A DNA stretch of 64,000 bases. It comes from Limonium bicolor. Taxonomy: Eukaryota; Streptophyta; Magnoliopsida; Caryophyllales; Plumbaginaceae. The position numbers and the translations under genes are program-made. Under the pieces are notes generated by a model that saw only the letters and a list, made by a program, of their open reading frames with translations, ran no database searches and was not told where the DNA came from. The stretch lies in contig CM041779.1 of the NCBI GenBank assembly GCA_023374045.1, positions 744,001-808,000 of the forward strand, in the 5' to 3' direction. Shown piece by piece: positions 62,064 to 64,000 of this stretch (within the stretch, counting starts at the first letter, position 1; each line of letters starts with the position of its first letter).

Positions 62064-64000
62064 TAAAATACCCCAAATCTAAATAACTCGTTAAACTATC
62101 AAATAATGAAGAATTAATCTAAGGATAAATCATTTCACGTACGCATGCTCATTTCTGCATGCAAACGTTTACGTAAATATTATTACGCGTGCGCATGCAA
62201 ACTCACGCATGCAAACGTCACGTAAAAATAGTCGTTTTACCATAAACGCTAACGGGCGTAATTTTACTAAATGTATTAACGTACTCGTACAAAACGTTTA
62301 TGTACGATTATTAACAAGGATTAAACTCCTTACATAACGAGATCGATAGAGAGAGCGTCAACAAGGAAAGATCAATATGAACGTGTATACAAACGAGCAA
62401 CGTAAATATTTTACGAATGCCTAAGCATTTATAAATGCTGAAATAAATTGATATACACATTTAAATAAATGTAACAACTTATGTTACACCTATTATATAT
62501 ATCATAAAGACATAAGAACTCATCAAAGGTCAAAATACGCACTAAACATCTTAATGACAAGAACGTTCTTAAAACGCCTTAAAACGTGCGTTAAGCGCGG
62601 CCTTGTAATACATGAGTCCTATGACCTTTTAAACTCAAACCAAATGGTCATACCATCATTATATGGCTATACAAACATAATACCCACACCACCTTTTCAT
62701 TTAAACACAAAGTGCTCGGGGGAAATTCTTAACGCTCCTGTTTTGGTCCGGGAGTGTTCCGGCAGCCCGGGAATTGTGTCATGAGTTGATATAACCCCAT
62801 ATAACTCAATGTAACACCTTAGTATATAATAATTGACCTTAAACAATGTCTATAAACACTTGGGACTCAGTGGAACAATTTATTTTCCAAAATGTCCTTA
62901 GAGCACAAAAACGTACTTTTCGGGTACCGAAAAAACGCGTTTTACACATTTAACTTGTACAAATGACTAGCCACGAATTTATAACATTAAAAGGACCTAA
63001 TTAAAAAATATTAATCAGGCAAGAACAAGGGTGACTCACCATCCCTAATGCTGCCGTTTTTTACCACAAAAAAAATCACATTTTCAAGGTTTAACATCAC
63101 TTTCTTACCTAATGTTGTCACCTTTTTCAACCTTGGCTGCCTCCATGTGTCATGGCCGACTTTATCTTGTCCCTTGGCACCCATTGTCAACAATTCTCAG
63201 CTCTGATTGAAGACTTGACTAAGGTACCTCCTAAATTGACTAAAACCACCCACTTTTCACCTAACTTTGAAAACTTCACAAACTTGTCTCTTCCTCCCCC
63301 ATTCTAAGTGCCGATCTGGTCCTTCCTCCTCCCTTGGTTCACGCCACTCTCCTCTCCTTCCAGATCTGGTAAGCTTCCTTTGGTAAGAGCTCTTAATTCC
63401 TAAGTTATTCTAGTTACACTTTAACACAATTTTCAAGCTAATTTTTGGTTCTTTGCACCAAGGAGGTTCTTCTAATCCATTCCATTGATCTAGATCAAAA
63501 TCAATCATCACTCAAGCTAGGAATTTCGTGGCTAATCAAAGGAAACACTTAAAAAAGGTTCTTGAAGGCTTAAGGTAAGAACAATGCCTTAAAACCTCAT
63601 TTTCTTCCAAGACAAGTTCATGGCCGAAATTGTCTTGTTTTCTTCTCTTCATTAAAAAAACCCCTTGGCCAATTTCTACATGGTGTTGGACCAAGGAATG
63701 TCACCCTACTCAAGGCTTGAGCCTACACCACTTCATTAAGGTAAATCTTTGATTTTAAGGTTTACAAGAGTTATTTCTAAGTTATAAGCTTAGATCTCTT
63801 CAAGAGCTAATTTATTTCCCCTCTCCTTGCCAAGGCCGAATTGATAGGGTTCTTGAACTCCACTTTGAATCATCAAGGTAAATCCTAATCTTTAATACAA
63901 ATTTTGTATATAATACCTTAGTAAATTTCTTAAGGTTTAGTTAGAAATTCAAGGTTTAACATAAGGTATCCTTGTTCTAATATTTGAGGCGCCTACAAAG
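62064..64000 (+). mobile_element. Giant LTR C, partial (runs off the right edge)
   Basis: Starts TAAAATACCCCAAATC, a one-base variant of the TGAAATACCCC terminus, inside LTR A. Early blocks (frequent CGTTTTAC/AAACGT words, a single GGTCCGGGAG at about 62745) and the long non-coding leader fit the same LTR group. The right end and target duplication lie outside the window. Confidence 0.6.

Overview
The window is nuclear DNA of a flowering plant, probably a eudicot: spliced plant genes, a U12-type intron and dense plant-specific transposons (CACTA, PIF/Harbinger, hAT, Stowaway, LINE, Gypsy and Copia LTRs). No bacterial-style gene organisation is seen. The species cannot be named from the sequence alone.

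Only two host genes are supported. At 1-3729 (+) lies the 3' part of a UDP-glucuronate decarboxylase (UXS) gene. Seven exons are visible and the N-terminal part is off the left edge. Its first visible intron is an AT-AC (U12-type) intron that carries a Stowaway MITE. At 24038-26115 (-) lies a complete six-exon gene for a 123-residue Tim17/22/23-like membrane protein. It was assembled from small exons that no single ORF shows.

Everything else supported is mobile DNA, much of it nested. 4808-13039 is an 8.2-kb CACTA element with a TSD. It carries a broken tnp2-type transposase, a broken second ORF split by a Tourist-like MITE, and a captured scrap of a short-chain dehydrogenase gene; it sits inside an older MITE. 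15568-16122 and 16847-17647 are solo LTRs. About 18013-23728 is a LINE relic invaded by a 2.05-kb LTR-like insertion, a hAT MITE and an unclassified inverted-repeat element. 26377-47736 is a large palindromic, MULE-like element flanked by a 9-bp repeat, whose right arm received an 18-kb non-coding LTR element (LARD type, minus strand, about 4.1-kb LTRs). That element's left LTR was later hit by a 4.7-kb solo LTR. 48.2-50.0 kb holds PIF/Harbinger transposase and Myb/SANT relics. About 50.9-52.2 kb is an LTR-like segment, 53674-53871 a hAT MITE, and 54230-64000 three nested giant LTRs related to the LARD.

The most unusual signal is a tandem array of 36-nt hairpins at a 71-73-nt period inside the giant LTRs (35.1, 44.3, 57.6 and 60.7 kb). 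The outer stem GGTCCGGG/CCCGGACC is kept while the inner stem differs between subfamilies with matching changes on both sides. Analogous arrays occur at 51.0 kb (same period) and 19.0 kb (about 60-nt period). This looks like a selected structural module of non-coding LTR elements; its function is unknown.
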